Below, in pieces: positions 47,489 through 56,946 of a stretch of DNA of 64,000 nucleotides. The stretch is taken from assembly GCA_945883495.1 (NCBI GenBank), contig CAMCXS010000006.1, positions 1-64,000 on the forward strand. Direction: 5' to 3'. Source of the DNA: Akkermansia muciniphila. GTDB taxonomy: Bacteria; Verrucomicrobiota; Verrucomicrobiia; Verrucomicrobiales; DEV007. The position numbers were made by a program, and so were the translations under genes. The notes beneath the pieces are model-generated. The model ran no database searches, had not been told where the DNA came from, and saw nothing but the letters and a program-made list of their open reading frames with translations. Numbering within the stretch: the stretch's first letter is position 1; the number at the start of each line of letters is the position of its first letter.

Positions 47489-48580
47489 ATGGAGCGAAAA
47501 AGGATCGGCCTAGTGCGACGCGGCTACTCGAACTCGGGTGGAGCGGAACGCTATTTGCAGCGGTTTGCCGCCGCCTTGGCTGATCGCGGGCACGAGGTGA
47601 CGCTCTTTGCCTCGCCTGAGTGGCCAGATGGGGATCGGCAATTCCGGGAAGTGATCCGGATCGGTGGAGGGGACCCGATGTCTTTCGCGGACAATCTCAC
47701 GAAGGCGAAGCCCCATCAACATTGCGATGTGCTCTACAGTCTGGAGCGGGTCTGGGATTGCGATTTTTACCGGGCGGGTGACGGCGTTCACCGGGCGTGG
47801 CTGGATCGGCGGGCCAAGTTTGAGCCCTCCTGGCGGCGATGGATGCGTCATGTGAACCGGAAGCACGGCCAAATCCTGGATCTGGAGGCGAAGCTCTTTG
47901 CCGCCGATTCTAAGACCCAAATCATCGCCAACTCGGAGATGGTGAAGTTCGAGATCCAGAGCTACTACGGCAAGCCCTACAACCGGATTCACGTCGTCTA
48001 CAATGGCTACAAACCGCCGGCGATCGCCGGGGATCCCCGGACTCGGATTCGGGGGGAGCTGGGGTTCCGGGATCAGGACATCGTTCTGCTCTTCAGCGGG
48101 AGCGGTTGGGAGCGCAAAGGGCTCCGTTTCGCCATCCGTGCCGCCAACGCGCTGCGCGCTGAGGGCGTCAAGTTGATCGTGGCCGGCCGGGGAAGGCAGA
48201 CTGGGATGCCGAGCGGACCCGTCCGCTACTTGGGGGCGGTCAAGGACATGACCTCCTACTACGAGGCGGCGGATATCTTTATTTTGCCGACGCTTTACGA
48301 TCCATTCTCCAACGCCAGCCTGGAGGCGGCCGCACATGGTCTGCCCGTCGTCACCACGACGGCGAATGGCTTTTCCGAGGTCATCCACCACAGCCGGTTT
48401 GGCTCTGTGGTCGAGGATCCAAGCGATGTCGCCGCACTGGCGGAAGGGATTCGGCGTTGGCTGCCCGCGACGCGGCGTCGCTCCAGTCGAGAAGAGATCC
48501 GCGCCTGGGCCCGTGCGTTTCACGTGCGCGACAACGTGCAGCAGACCTTGGCGTTGCTGGCGCCCTTTGGGGATGTTTGA
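47489..48580 (+). CDS. Glycosyltransferase family 4
   Basis: The 363-residue cytoplasmic enzyme has two Rossmann halves. The N-terminal half starts with RRGYSNSGGAERYLQRFA, as in WaaG-like transferases, and the C-terminal half holds ADIFILPTLYDPFSNASLEA with the donor-binding Glu, followed by GLPVVTTTANGFSEVI. VVYNGYKPP marks the domain junction. It probably adds a sugar in LPS or capsule synthesis. It is divergent from the MATE gene. Its 3' end is 37 bases from the convergent glycosyltransferase gene. Confidence 0.9.
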   Translation: MERKRIGLVRRGYSNSGGAERYLQRFAAALADRGHEVTLFASPEWPDGDRQFREVIRIGGGDPMSFADNLTKAKPHQHCDVLYSLERVWDCDFYRAGDGVHRAWLDRRAKFEPSWRRWMRHVNRKHGQILDLEAKLFAADSKTQIIANSEMVKFEIQSYYGKPYNRIHVVYNGYKPPAIAGDPRTRIRGELGFRDQDIVLLFSGSGWERKGLRFAIRAANALRAEGVKLIVAGRGRQTGMPSGPVRYLGAVKDMTSYYEAADIFILPTLYDPFSNASLEAAAHGLPVVTTTANGFSEVIHHSRFGSVVEDPSDVAALAEGIRRWLPATRRRSSREEIRAWARAFHVRDNVQQTLALLAPFGDV

Positions 48581-48617
48581 GCTGAAATCGATCTCTCGCA
48601 TCCATTGGTGGCGAAGA

Positions 48618-49850
48618 TTAATGGCTGGGTAACATCTGGTCGTATAGCTTGAGAAGCTCGTCGACGTGTCGTTCTACGCTCCATGGGTTTTGCCAATACC
48701 AGCGATGCGCTGATGCGCCGAGCTTCGCTGCCGTTGCGCTATCGTCTGACAATCTTTTGATCTGATCGCATAGCGAGTCCACCGACCCGTGATCAAAGAT
48801 TAAGCCTGTCTCGTCGTGGCGAACAAAATCAATGGCCGCGCATCGGCTTGATACGATGGCTGGAACGCCAGCCGATGCCGCTTCGACGACCACAAGCCCG
48901 AGAGTCTCATACCACAGTGGTGGAAACACGAGCGCTCTGGCGCAACGCAGCCAAGTCCGGACTTCGTCTTGCGAAAGCCAGCCTGTAAATGTTGCATCGG
49001 GGCACTCGCGCCGCAGTTCTTCAGAGAGATCTCCATCGCCAATGAAAACGGCGTTAATCGCAAGTCTAGAAGTCGCTTTGGCGAAGATCTGAGGACCCTT
49101 TTCTCGGGAGAAGCGACCAATGAATACAAAGGCGCTGTTTGTTCCCACCGGGGCGGGACCGATGTTTTCGGCTTGGACCGGATTCGGAATGGTTGTTATT
49201 TTAGCCTCTGCGGGCAGAAAGGGTTTTATGACATCGACACTGAAGTCGGACACGCCGATGAAATGGCTGATTCGGCGATCGATCCGTAACCCTTGATTCT
49301 GCAAAACCGTCCGGGCTACCCGCCATTGTTTATGGAGGAAATTCCGGCGGTCACAGTTGCAGGCTATGCAGCTCCACGATTGCGGAGTCAGTTCGCAGAT
49401 TTTTGACTGCTTGTGCAGAAAAAAACCGCCAGTTGGGCAAGTGATGAAGAAATCGTGCAACGACAGAACCACGGGAAAGCCCATGTCGAGGGCGGTGGCG
49501 ATCACGGAAGCGGAGAGCGCGATGGTGTAGCTGTGAACGTGTATGACGGTTGCATGGGGATCCTGCTTGGCCAGTGCACTACGAAGCCGACGGGAAGCTA
49601 CGAAATTATAGAGGCCGTTGCCTATCGCTCGCACCCGGTTGGGATCATCGCGAATGGTCTCCTGCTCCAAGCACAAGTTGCGAATTCCCCGCTCTTGGTG
49701 CACTCCATCCCCTTTGGCGGTGAACAGGGTTACGCGACAGCCACGCCGGGCCAGTTCCATAGCCGACAGAAGTGCGACAACCGATGAACCGCCATTGGGC
49801 GTGGAATAGTCGTTGAGTATAAAAACTTCGGGACGTCTCTCAATGCCCAT
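48618..49850 (-). CDS. Glycosyltransferase family 4
   Basis: The 410-residue enzyme begins EVFILNDYSTPNGGSSVVALLSA, the acceptor half of a GT4 enzyme. A Cys-rich segment near residues 150-170 (CELTPQSWSCIACNCDRRN) may bind a metal and is seen in some bacterial GT4 proteins. The donor half has VFIGRFSREKGPQ and FPPLWYETLGLVVVEAASAG with the key Glu. GC content is visibly lower than in neighbouring housekeeping genes, suggesting acquisition. Its start overlaps the stop of the upstream GT2 gene by 11 bases. Confidence 0.9.
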   Translation of the reverse strand: MGIERRPEVFILNDYSTPNGGSSVVALLSAMELARRGCRVTLFTAKGDGVHQERGIRNLCLEQETIRDDPNRVRAIGNGLYNFVASRRLRSALAKQDPHATVIHVHSYTIALSASVIATALDMGFPVVLSLHDFFITCPTGGFFLHKQSKICELTPQSWSCIACNCDRRNFLHKQWRVARTVLQNQGLRIDRRISHFIGVSDFSVDVIKPFLPAEAKITTIPNPVQAENIGPAPVGTNSAFVFIGRFSREKGPQIFAKATSRLAINAVFIGDGDLSEELRRECPDATFTGWLSQDEVRTWLRCARALVFPPLWYETLGLVVVEAASAGVPAIVSSRCAAIDFVRHDETGLIFDHGSVDSLCDQIKRLSDDSATAAKLGASAHRWYWQNPWSVERHVDELLKLYDQMLPSH

Positions 49851-50694
49851 TCTGGAGGATTGCTTCGCTGGTTTTTGGGCCAGAAATCCGCAGACGCTCC
49901 AGATAGCGCGGAAGGTTGGTGGCGCGATACCACATTCTAGACAGCGCTAGGGCTAGAAATCCAGGTGGGGAGCCTAAATGGCGGTTGACGATATCGCGGA
50001 ACTCCGACCGCGTCAGAGCGGTGTTAGCGGAGAGTTGACCGCGGCGAATGCGAAATCTGCCGACTTCGTGCGGGGTGAAGCGAAAGGCAAATCCAGCTTG
50101 GAGGGCCCGGACCCAGAAGTCCAAATCTGAACATAGACTGTAGCGAAGATCAAAGGAATTAAGGTCATAGACCACATCCCGACGCATGAGCATGCCTTGC
50201 TGATTCAGTGGACTGATCGATTGGTGAAGTAGCAGATGGAGCCTGGAGGGATCTTTCTCAGTGGTAATCCAGCCGATTGGGTGGGAAACCTCATTGATTA
50301 AGCGAACATTTCCGTAGACAATAGGCTCTGGGCTGGGACGACTGAGATGAGATTGGAGTGCGGTGGCAAAGCCGGGGCCGATAGCGTCATCGTCGTTTAT
50401 GTAGGTAAACCATTCCCAGTCATCGCTGATCACCGCGCTGAGTGCAGCATTTAGTGCTCCATAGATCCCTCCCTTAAGTCCAGCATCTTGGATTACCTTA
50501 CAAAATGGGAAGCGAGCCGTGAGATCCTGGAGTCGATGTTCAGGACAACTGAGGACGTGGAAGACTGGAAAGGGTAACTCGCGAACAGAATGGATCGTCT
50601 CTTCCAAAAAAGCAGAGCTCCCCAGTGTAGGAGTTACAACAAGCAGGGTAGGGAGAGGCTGCGGGGCTGAATTGCGGGCGGGGAAGAGATTCAT
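49840..50694 (-). CDS. Glycosyltransferase family 2
   Basis: The 284-residue protein has the GT-A layout: TLLVVTPTLGSSAFLEETI at the N-terminus, the metal-binding TYINDDDAIGPGF (a DxD-type motif) near residue 100, and RRDVVYDLNSFDLRYSLCSDLDFWVRAL, the acceptor loop with the catalytic Asp (SDLDFW). It is the first gene of a two-glycosyltransferase operon and shares the lower GC of its partner. It probably transfers a sugar during surface-polysaccharide assembly; donor and acceptor are unknown. Confidence 0.88.
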   Translation of the reverse strand: MNLFPARNSAPQPLPTLLVVTPTLGSSAFLEETIHSVRELPFPVFHVLSCPEHRLQDLTARFPFCKVIQDAGLKGGIYGALNAALSAVISDDWEWFTYINDDDAIGPGFATALQSHLSRPSPEPIVYGNVRLINEVSHPIGWITTEKDPSRLHLLLHQSISPLNQQGMLMRRDVVYDLNSFDLRYSLCSDLDFWVRALQAGFAFRFTPHEVGRFRIRRGQLSANTALTRSEFRDIVNRHLGSPPGFLALALSRMWYRATNLPRYLERLRISGPKTSEAILQNGH

Positions 50695-51094
50695 GCCGAG
50701 GTGGTGTGGATTTCAAGATAGAGAGGCACAGTCTGATCACGCCCTGGTCTAATCGTAGGCGTATGTAATCACCGGCTTTGCAGGGCTTCAATTTGCGATA
50801 TTCCTTGAGTGATCATCCGGAAATGTCCCTACATCGGCGCGCGGTCTTTGGGCGTGTCTGGGTATCGGAGCGTGCGTTGGTGGGCGCTCCGACCGGTTCG
50901 CCGCAAGCGGCCTTGCGATGGCCTAGCCCGGGCAGGGGGAACACTAAGGGCATGGAGCTCTGAGGCATGTCCTAAGCGAGTAAGGAGGATGCAGCGAGGA
51001 AAGTCTTGAGCTGTTTCCGGCTTGATGGCACCGTAGGCAGGTTCTCATGGCGGCCAATCTGTCCGCCGCCGGAAGTATTTACCTCTATCATCCG
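50695..51094. other. 400-base gap with an 8-bp stem-loop
   Basis: This divergent gap lies between the glycosyltransferase operon and gmd. It holds a perfect 8-base inverted repeat, TCGGAGCG (50865-50872) and CGCTCCGA (50885-50892), with a 12-base loop and no T-run. Purine-rich GTAAGGAGGATG lies near 50980. No gene with a recognisable product was found; a promoter for gmd is expected. Confidence 0.4.
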
Positions 51095-52171
51095 ATGAAT
51101 ACACAAAGAAAGGCTCTGATTTCAGGTATTACAGGGCAAGACGGGTCCTACCTTGCTGAGCAATTGCTCGCAAGGGGGTATGAGGTTCATGGGATGATCC
51201 GCCGCTCCAGCTCATTCAATACTTCGCGGATTGACCATCTCTATAACAATCCGGAGTTGCTGGATCGAAGATTCTTTCTGCACTACGGGGATCTTACCGA
51301 TTCCAGCAACCTCAACCGCTTGTTGGAGCGTATCGGACCCGATGAGATCTACAACTTAGGAGCTCAGAGCCATGTGAAGGTTTCGTTCGATGTACCTGAG
51401 TACACGGCGGAGGTTGATGGCATCGGAACTTTGCGATTCTTGGATGCCATCAAAGAGGTCGGGCTAAAGGATCACGTCCGCTTCTACCAGGCGTCGACCA
51501 GTGAGCTTTACGGGAAGGTGCAGGAGATTCCGCAGACGGAGAAGACTCCATTTTATCCCCGGTCTCCGTATGGAGTGGCCAAGCTTTACGGGTACTGGAT
51601 CATTGTGAATTATCGTGAATCGTACGGAATTCACGCAACCAATGGCATTCTGTTTAACCATGAATCTCCAAGGCGCGGCGAGACGTTCGTGACTCGCAAG
51701 ATCACCCGGGCGGCTACGCGCATTTCAAGAGGACTTCAGGACTGTCTTCTTCTGGGGAATCTGGATGCCAAGCGGGATTGGGGCTATGCTCCGGAATATA
51801 CCGATGGCATGTGGAGAATTCTGCAGAATGACGAACCAGAGGATTTTGTTCTCGCCACGAACATCACCACGACTGTTCGCGATTTTGTGAGCGTTTCCTT
51901 CAGTCACCTCGGCATTCAACTTGAGTTCCGGGGGGGGGGAGTTGATGAAGTCGGGGTGGAGGTCTCCACGGGAAGAACTCTGGTGCGGGTGGATCCGAAG
52001 TATTTCCGGCCGACCGAGGTCGATCTCCTGGTTGGAGATTACACCAAGGCTCGGGAACGCCTGGGCTGGGAGCCGAAAACGAAGTGGGACGAGTTGGCTA
52101 GGATTATGGTCGATGCTGACTTGGCTCTCCTCGGTTCAGAGGTCAAGTCTACGAATGCTGCTGTGATGTGA
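51095..52171 (+). CDS. gmd: GDP-mannose 4,6-dehydratase
   Basis: Gmd converts GDP-mannose to GDP-4-keto-6-deoxymannose, the first step to GDP-L-fucose and related sugars. The 358-residue short-chain dehydratase starts at [20 protein letters not shown], whose GxxGxxG binds NADP; an in-frame start 16 codons upstream adds an unrelated leader. The catalytic Tyr and Lys are in [12 protein letters not shown], and the family-specific [16 protein letters not shown] segment is present. It is followed by fcl after 16 bases, so the pair makes GDP-L-fucose. Confidence 0.96.
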   Translation: MNTQRKALISGITGQDGSYLAEQLLARGYEVHGMIRRSSSFNTSRIDHLYNNPELLDRRFFLHYGDLTDSSNLNRLLERIGPDEIYNLGAQSHVKVSFDVPEYTAEVDGIGTLRFLDAIKEVGLKDHVRFYQASTSELYGKVQEIPQTEKTPFYPRSPYGVAKLYGYWIIVNYRESYGIHATNGILFNHESPRRGETFVTRKITRAATRISRGLQDCLLLGNLDAKRDWGYAPEYTDGMWRILQNDEPEDFVLATNITTTVRDFVSVSFSHLGIQLEFRGGGVDEVGVEVSTGRTLVRVDPKYFRPTEVDLLVGDYTKARERLGWEPKTKWDELARIMVDADLALLGSEVKSTNAAVM

Positions 52172-52187
52172 CATCAGCTGGTCGGTT

Positions 52188-53150
52188 ATGAATGCATGCG
52201 ACAAGATTTACATAGCGGGCCATCGGGGGATGGTAGGAGGCGCTCTTGTTCGCCAATTGCGTGCGGATGGCTTTCAACATCTAGTCACCGCGACGCATCG
52301 GGAGCTTGATCTGACTCGGCAAGCAGCGGTCGAATCGTTCTTCGTGACGCATCGGCCTGATGTCGTGGTCGTCGCGGCTGCCAAGGTGGGCGGCATACAC
52401 GCGAACTCAACTTACCCGGCGGAGTTTATGTATGATAATTTGATGATTGCCGCTAATGTGATTCAGGCGGCGCATCTTTATGGCGCCAAGCGCCTGCTCT
52501 TTCTTGGCAGCTCCTGCATCTATCCGAAGTTCGCCCCGCAACCGCTGCGGGAAGAGAGTCTGCTGTCTGGCCTCTTAGAGCCCACCAACGAGGCTTACGC
52601 GATGGCGAAGATTGCCGGGTTAAAACTTTGCGAGCATTACCGGGCGCAATATGGACGAATGTTTCACTCGGCGATGCCGTGCAATCTTTACGGTCCGGGG
52701 GACAACTACCACCCGACGAATTCACACGTCATTCCGGCCCTGATCCGCCGGTTTCACGAAGCCAGGCTAGCCGGCAGCGCCGAGGTTTCGGTGTGGGGAA
52801 GTGGGACGCCATTGCGGGAATTTCTCCATGTGGATGACTTAGCCGCTGCTTGTGTGCATCTCTTGCAGCTGGAGGACCCGCCCAACTTGGTGAACATTGG
52901 ATCGGGGGCGGAAGAATCCATTGGCGACTTGGCAAGGATGGTCGCGGAAGCCGTGGGCTACGCGGGTCGGATCGTTTTTGATCCTTCGAAGCCCGATGGA
53001 ACGCCTCGAAAGGTGATGGACTCCAGTCTGATTCGGAGTCTTGGCTGGAGCCCAGCGATTTCCCTTCAAGATGGGCTTCGCTCGGTCTATCCGGAGGTGA
53101 TGGAGAAACTCAATCTTGAGGCGGCGGCCGCAATGGCTGTTCCGGCGTAG
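52188..53150 (+). CDS. fcl: GDP-L-fucose synthase
   Basis: Fcl (WcaG) epimerises and reduces GDP-4-keto-6-deoxymannose to GDP-L-fucose with NADPH. The 320-residue protein shows the cofactor loop [33 protein letters not shown], the SSCIYP strand, and the Tyr/Lys pair in [13 protein letters not shown]. Residues [20 protein letters not shown] complete the substrate pocket. Length is typical. It completes the two-gene GDP-fucose operon with gmd next to three glycosyltransferases. Confidence 0.96.
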   Translation: MNACDKIYIAGHRGMVGGALVRQLRADGFQHLVTATHRELDLTRQAAVESFFVTHRPDVVVVAAAKVGGIHANSTYPAEFMYDNLMIAANVIQAAHLYGAKRLLFLGSSCIYPKFAPQPLREESLLSGLLEPTNEAYAMAKIAGLKLCEHYRAQYGRMFHSAMPCNLYGPGDNYHPTNSHVIPALIRRFHEARLAGSAEVSVWGSGTPLREFLHVDDLAAACVHLLQLEDPPNLVNIGSGAEESIGDLARMVAEAVGYAGRIVFDPSKPDGTPRKVMDSSLIRSLGWSPAISLQDGLRSVYPEVMEKLNLEAAAAMAVPA

Positions 53151-53193
53151 TCACTAGGATTTGCATTCCTCATTCCTTCACATCGGTACACGC

Positions 53194-53907
53194 TTAGCGC
53201 TCAATCCATCCGCCAAGAATTCGGAGCAACTCGTCGGGGGATGAGAGATCGGGAATGAGCGCATCGGGTGCATGAGGCTCCATTTCCTGTGAGCTGAAGC
53301 CGCCTGTGGTGACGGCGATGCACCTCGCTCCAAAGGCTCTGGCGCATTCGACGTCCTTTGGCGTGTCGCCAATGATGACGGTGTCCGATGCACGAAAGTC
53401 CCGGCCGGTGGCGACACGGGCACGGGCCAAAGCGATCGGACCAAGTTCGATTCGTTGCTCTCGATCCAGACCGAATGCTCCGAACTGGAAGTATCCGTGA
53501 AGGTTGAAGTGCCGCAGCTTGGCGAAGGCACCGGCCTCAAGGTTTCCAGTGAGCAAGCCGAGTGAATACTGCTCCGGGTTCTGGGCGAGGATCGACAGCA
53601 ACGCACCGGCGCCGGGGAGTGCGCGGGGGCGAAACTGGTCTTCGTGGTCTTGCAATCCGAGAATCAGCTTTTGCAGGTAGACCTCGACAAAGCGCGACCG
53701 ATTTTCGGCCAAGTCTTCGATGCCGCAAGCAGCAAACAAGGTCCGAATGACACCCGCATCCGTTGCGCCGCGCAGATCCAACGGAGGCAAGCTCCCGGAA
53801 GCTTGCAGGGGAAACGCCTCACGCATGCCTCCGAGCAATGCAGCCAAGCCCGCGCCGCCGGTATCAACAAGCGTCCCGTCAATGTCGAAGAGCAGGAGCT
53901 GCTTCAA
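53194..53907 (-). CDS. HAD-superfamily phosphatase (Gph-like)
   Basis: The 237-residue protein has all HAD motifs: FDIDGTLVDT with nucleophile Asp8 and Asp10, LLTGNLE (motif II Thr), a Lys/Arg in ARVATGRDF, and IIGDTPKDVECARAFGA (motif IV Asp). The helical cap lies between residues 15 and 95, as in phosphoglycolate phosphatase-type enzymes. The substrate is not deducible. Its ATG overlaps the stop of infC by four bases, so it is translated from the thrS-infC transcript, an unusual placement for a HAD phosphatase. Confidence 0.88.
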   Translation of the reverse strand: MKQLLLFDIDGTLVDTGGAGLAALLGGMREAFPLQASGSLPPLDLRGATDAGVIRTLFAACGIEDLAENRSRFVEVYLQKLILGLQDHEDQFRPRALPGAGALLSILAQNPEQYSLGLLTGNLEAGAFAKLRHFNLHGYFQFGAFGLDREQRIELGPIALARARVATGRDFRASDTVIIGDTPKDVECARAFGARCIAVTTGGFSSQEMEPHAPDALIPDLSSPDELLRILGGWIER

Positions 53908-54617
53908 TCCGTCTTCTCGCTAGGCTCGCTAACGTCGTCGGCCACGGGGTTTTCCACCAGGGCTTCGGCCGGATGCTCCTCGTGATCGTGGTGATCGTCG
54001 TCGTGATGATCATCGTCATCGTCATCAAGGTCATCCTGATCGACGTAGTCATCCGGGATCTCGACTTTGAACTTCCGCACCCGTTGGCTCTTGGGCAGCG
54101 GAGAGAGCATCATGGTGATTTGGCGACCGGCGAGCCGGGCATCCAGATCCGCCTTGGCCATGGTTTTGAGGTCATCCTTGACCCGGTTAAGAAGCTGAAA
54201 GCCAAGTTCCTTGTGAGCCATCTCGCGACCGCGGAACTGAAGTTGGATCCGGAGCTTATCTCCGTGATCCAGGAAACCCTCAGCTCGCGCCATCTTGATG
54301 CGGTAATCGTGTTCCTCGATGCGGACGCGGAACTTGATTTCCTTCAGCTTCGAGGCGGGCTTGATCCGATCCTTTTTCTGCTTCGATTGATCGTACTTGA
54401 ACTTCCCGTAGTCAACGATGCGGCAGACAGGAGGGTTCGCGTTGGGTGCGATTTCGACGAGGTCGAGCCCAAGTTCCTTGGCCTTGGCGAGAGCCTTCCG
54501 GGTGGGAAGGACGACGCTGAGGTCCTGGTAAAGGACGCGCACTTCCGTGGCGCGGATGCGGTCGTTGATGCGCGTGGTATCCCGCTGAGTGCGGACGGTC
54601 TTCTTTGGCTTAGAAAT
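53904..54617 (-). CDS. infC: Translation initiation factor IF-3 with Asp/His-rich tail, AUU start
   Basis: IF-3 binds the 30S subunit and checks start-codon choice. The frame reads back from the first ATG/GTG region through the conserved N-terminus (TTRINDRIRATEVRVL) to ATT at 54615-54617. The next upstream codons are GTT and a TGA stop, so ATT is the only sensible full-length start; infC of E. coli also uses AUU for autoregulation. The NTD (EIAPNANPPVCRIVDYGKF) and CTD (FRVRIEEHDYRIK) are complete. About 50 extra C-terminal residues follow, with an Asp/His run at about 194-215. The product is about 237 residues against 180 in E. coli. It follows thrS and overlaps the HAD gene by four bases. 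Confidence 0.9.
   Translation of the reverse strand: MSKPKKTVRTQRDTTRINDRIRATEVRVLYQDLSVVLPTRKALAKAKELGLDLVEIAPNANPPVCRIVDYGKFKYDQSKQKKDRIKPASKLKEIKFRVRIEEHDYRIKMARAEGFLDHGDKLRIQLQFRGREMAHKELGFQLLNRVKDDLKTMAKADLDARLAGRQITMMLSPLPKSQRVRKFKVEIPDDYVDQDDLDDDDDDHHDDDHHDHEEHPAEALVENPVADDVSEPSEKTD
54615..54617 (-). promoter_or_regulatory. Non-canonical ATT start codon of infC
   Basis: The codon on the minus strand is ATT, in frame with the complete IF-3 N-terminus and two codons after an in-frame TGA (54621-54623). The nearest conventional start, GTG at 54540-54542, would delete 25 residues including the conserved TTRIN segment. IF-3 discriminates against such starts, which gives negative autoregulation in E. 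coli. Confidence 0.75.
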
Positions 54618-54795
54618 AACTCAATACAGGTTGGTCGTTCAAGAGATGCCGAGCGTGAGCCGGCTGGTTCGGCCGGAGCCGGAAAAGGGACGATGCGGGT
54701 GGAACGGCAAAAAGGCCGGTCCCCCGCAGGCGATCGATCGAGCGGAGCGAAGAATGATTTCGTTCTGCGAGACCGACCATCATGGGCACAACGCA

Positions 54796-56703
54796 TCACC
54801 CGGCGTTGTCCAACGCCCTTTCGGCAATCTCACGGGTGATGCGGAGAACAAAATCATCGACGGGGTGCAAGCCGAGGTCTCCAGAGTGGCGATGCCTCAC
54901 GGACACGGCCTGCTCCTCCTCCTCCTTGGCTCCTAGAATTAACATATACGGAACCTTCGCCAACTGGGCAAGGCGAATCTTGGCGCCAACTTTGTCACTG
55001 GCCAAATCCGCCGTCGCCCTGACCCCCGCCGAGCGCAGCCGCTTTAGGATACCTTCCGCGTATTCGTTGAATTTCTCGGAGATTGGCAAGAGGCGGACTT
55101 GTTCGGGAGCGAGCCAGACCGGGAAGTGTCCGGCAAAATGCTCAATGAGCACGCCAACGAAGCGCTCCATCGATCCAAACGGCGCCCGGTGGATCATGAT
55201 GGGACGGTGTTTCTCGTTGTCGGGGCCAATGTAGTGAAGGTTGAAGCGCTCCGGGAGATTGTAGTCTACTTGAACAGTCCCGAGCTGCCACTCCCGCCCG
55301 ATGACGTCTTTGACTACGAAGTCGATCTTCGGTCCGTAGAACGCGGCTTCGCCCGGTTCCTCGGTGAAGGGCTTGCCCAAGGAGCGGGCGGCGGCGCGGA
55401 GGGCATTTTCCGCTCGCTCCCAGTTCGCTGGATCGCCCACGTACTTGTCGGAATCAGGATCCCGCAGACTGACGCGGACTCGGTAATCGTCCATCCGGAG
55501 GGTGCCGAGGACGGTCTTGACGAGTTCTAGACAGCCTTGGATCTCCTGGTCGAGCTGGTCCGGGGTGACGAAGAGGTGGGCATCGTCCTGCGTGAAACAC
55601 CGGACCCGGGTCATGCCGCCGAGTTCACCGCTCTGTTCCCAGCGGTAAACGGTACCGAATTCCGCGAGCCGCACGGGGAGATCCCGGTAAGAGTGGGGCT
55701 TGCTGTCGAAAATCCGGATGTGGTGGGGGCAGTTCATCGGCTTCAAGAGGAAGCCGCTTTCCTCGCCCGTGCGCAGGGCGTTGTGGAGATCCGCGCAGGA
55801 ACAACCCTCATCGCTCAACCGCTCGATGACATCCCGTTCCGCGATCGGGGGGAATTGAGACTCTTCATAGTAAGGGAAGTGTCCCGAGGTGCGATAGAGA
55901 TCGAGTTTTCCGATGTGCGGGGTGTAAACCTGGGAGTAGCCCTGCTTATCGAGTTGCTCGGAGATGAACTTTTGGAGCTCATTGCGGACGATCGCGCCGT
56001 TGGGCAACCAGAGAACCAATCCTTGACCGACCTGTTCGTCGATTTTGAACAGTTCCAGCTCCTTGCCGAGCTTGCGGTGATCGCGTTGTTTGGCTTGCTC
56101 GACGCGTTCCAGGTGTTCGTCGAGCGCTGCTTTGTTCTTGAAGCAGGTTCCGTAGAGGCGCTGGAGCTGGGGATTGTTGGCATCGCCCTTGTAGAAGGCG
56201 CTGGCCACGCTCATTACTTTGAAGGCTTTGCAGTTCCCTGTCCGGGCCACGTGCGGGCCGGCGCAGAGGTCCCAAAAATCGCCATTTTTATAAATAGAGA
56301 TCTCTTCTCCGTCCGGAATGGCGTCGAGCAGGTCGAGCTTGAATTTGCTGGGCTCGGGGCGGGGGACTAGGGCGCCAAGTCGACCGGTTTGGGCCATCTC
56401 CAACGCTTCTTGGCGGGAGACGGCGAGCCGTTCGAAAGGCTGGTTCTCCTTGACCACCTTGCGCATTTCTTCCTCAATGGCGGCGAAATCATCCGGAGTG
56501 ATGCGGTGACGCATGTCCAGATCGTAGTAGAAGCCGTAAACGTCGTGATCGATCGGTGGGCCGTAGGCGAACTGGGCGTCGGGCCAAATCTTGAGGATGG
56601 CAGTGGCCATGACGTGGGCGCAGGAGTGACGCAGGCGTTGCAGCTCGTCCATCTGACTGCGTTCTTCGAGGGTCTTGCGCGCCGCTTGGGGTTGGTCTGG
56701 CAT
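54796..56703 (-). CDS. thrS: Threonyl-tRNA synthetase, apparently without TGS domain
   Basis: ThrRS charges tRNA-Thr and removes mischarged Ser. The 635-residue protein from the ATG at 56703 shows the editing domain motif RLRHSCAHVMA at its very start and DLCAGPHVARTG with the editing Cys/His. Class II motifs follow: KPMNCPHHIRIF, MTRVRCFTQDDAHLF, and the C-terminal MIHRAPFGSMERFVGVL. The anticodon domain ends the protein. Only about 15-30 residues precede the editing domain, so the roughly 60-residue TGS domain of E. coli ThrRS is missing. A start 15 codons upstream is possible but adds no TGS. It precedes infC by 178 bases in the usual order. Confidence 0.94.
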   Translation of the reverse strand: MPDQPQAARKTLEERSQMDELQRLRHSCAHVMATAILKIWPDAQFAYGPPIDHDVYGFYYDLDMRHRITPDDFAAIEEEMRKVVKENQPFERLAVSRQEALEMAQTGRLGALVPRPEPSKFKLDLLDAIPDGEEISIYKNGDFWDLCAGPHVARTGNCKAFKVMSVASAFYKGDANNPQLQRLYGTCFKNKAALDEHLERVEQAKQRDHRKLGKELELFKIDEQVGQGLVLWLPNGAIVRNELQKFISEQLDKQGYSQVYTPHIGKLDLYRTSGHFPYYEESQFPPIAERDVIERLSDEGCSCADLHNALRTGEESGFLLKPMNCPHHIRIFDSKPHSYRDLPVRLAEFGTVYRWEQSGELGGMTRVRCFTQDDAHLFVTPDQLDQEIQGCLELVKTVLGTLRMDDYRVRVSLRDPDSDKYVGDPANWERAENALRAAARSLGKPFTEEPGEAAFYGPKIDFVVKDVIGREWQLGTVQVDYNLPERFNLHYIGPDNEKHRPIMIHRAPFGSMERFVGVLIEHFAGHFPVWLAPEQVRLLPISEKFNEYAEGILKRLRSAGVRATADLASDKVGAKIRLAQLAKVPYMLILGAKEEEEQAVSVRHRHSGDLGLHPVDDFVLRITREIAERALDNAG

Positions 56704-56834
56704 GGTGAAAAAGGGACGGCAACTTCCGGCCAACGGAGGGAATTTCAACTGCTAGCCTCGCGAAGATGCCAATTTTACGCCTTTGCACTTGAAAGAAACG
56801 GCTCTCGACGGATATTCCACCTCTCCTTCGGGAA

Positions 56835-56908
56835 CGGGGTGTAGCTCAGCCTGGTAGAGCGCCTGCTTTGGGAGCAGGATGTCGTCAGTTCGAATCTGGC
56901 CACCCCGA
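56835..56908 (+). tRNA. tRNA-Pro (anticodon TGG)
   Basis: The acceptor arms CGGGGTG and CACCCCG pair fully, with discriminator A at 56908. The D-arm starts GTAGCTCAGCC, the anticodon stem is CCTGC/GCAGG with loop TTTGGGA, so the anticodon is TGG, and the T-arm contains GTTCGAATC. CCA is not encoded. It lies in the 243-base gap between divergent thrS and a membrane protein gene. Confidence 0.96.
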
Positions 56909-56946
56909 GGTCTATCCCTACGATTCCCGTGTCCTCCGTGCCCCGC

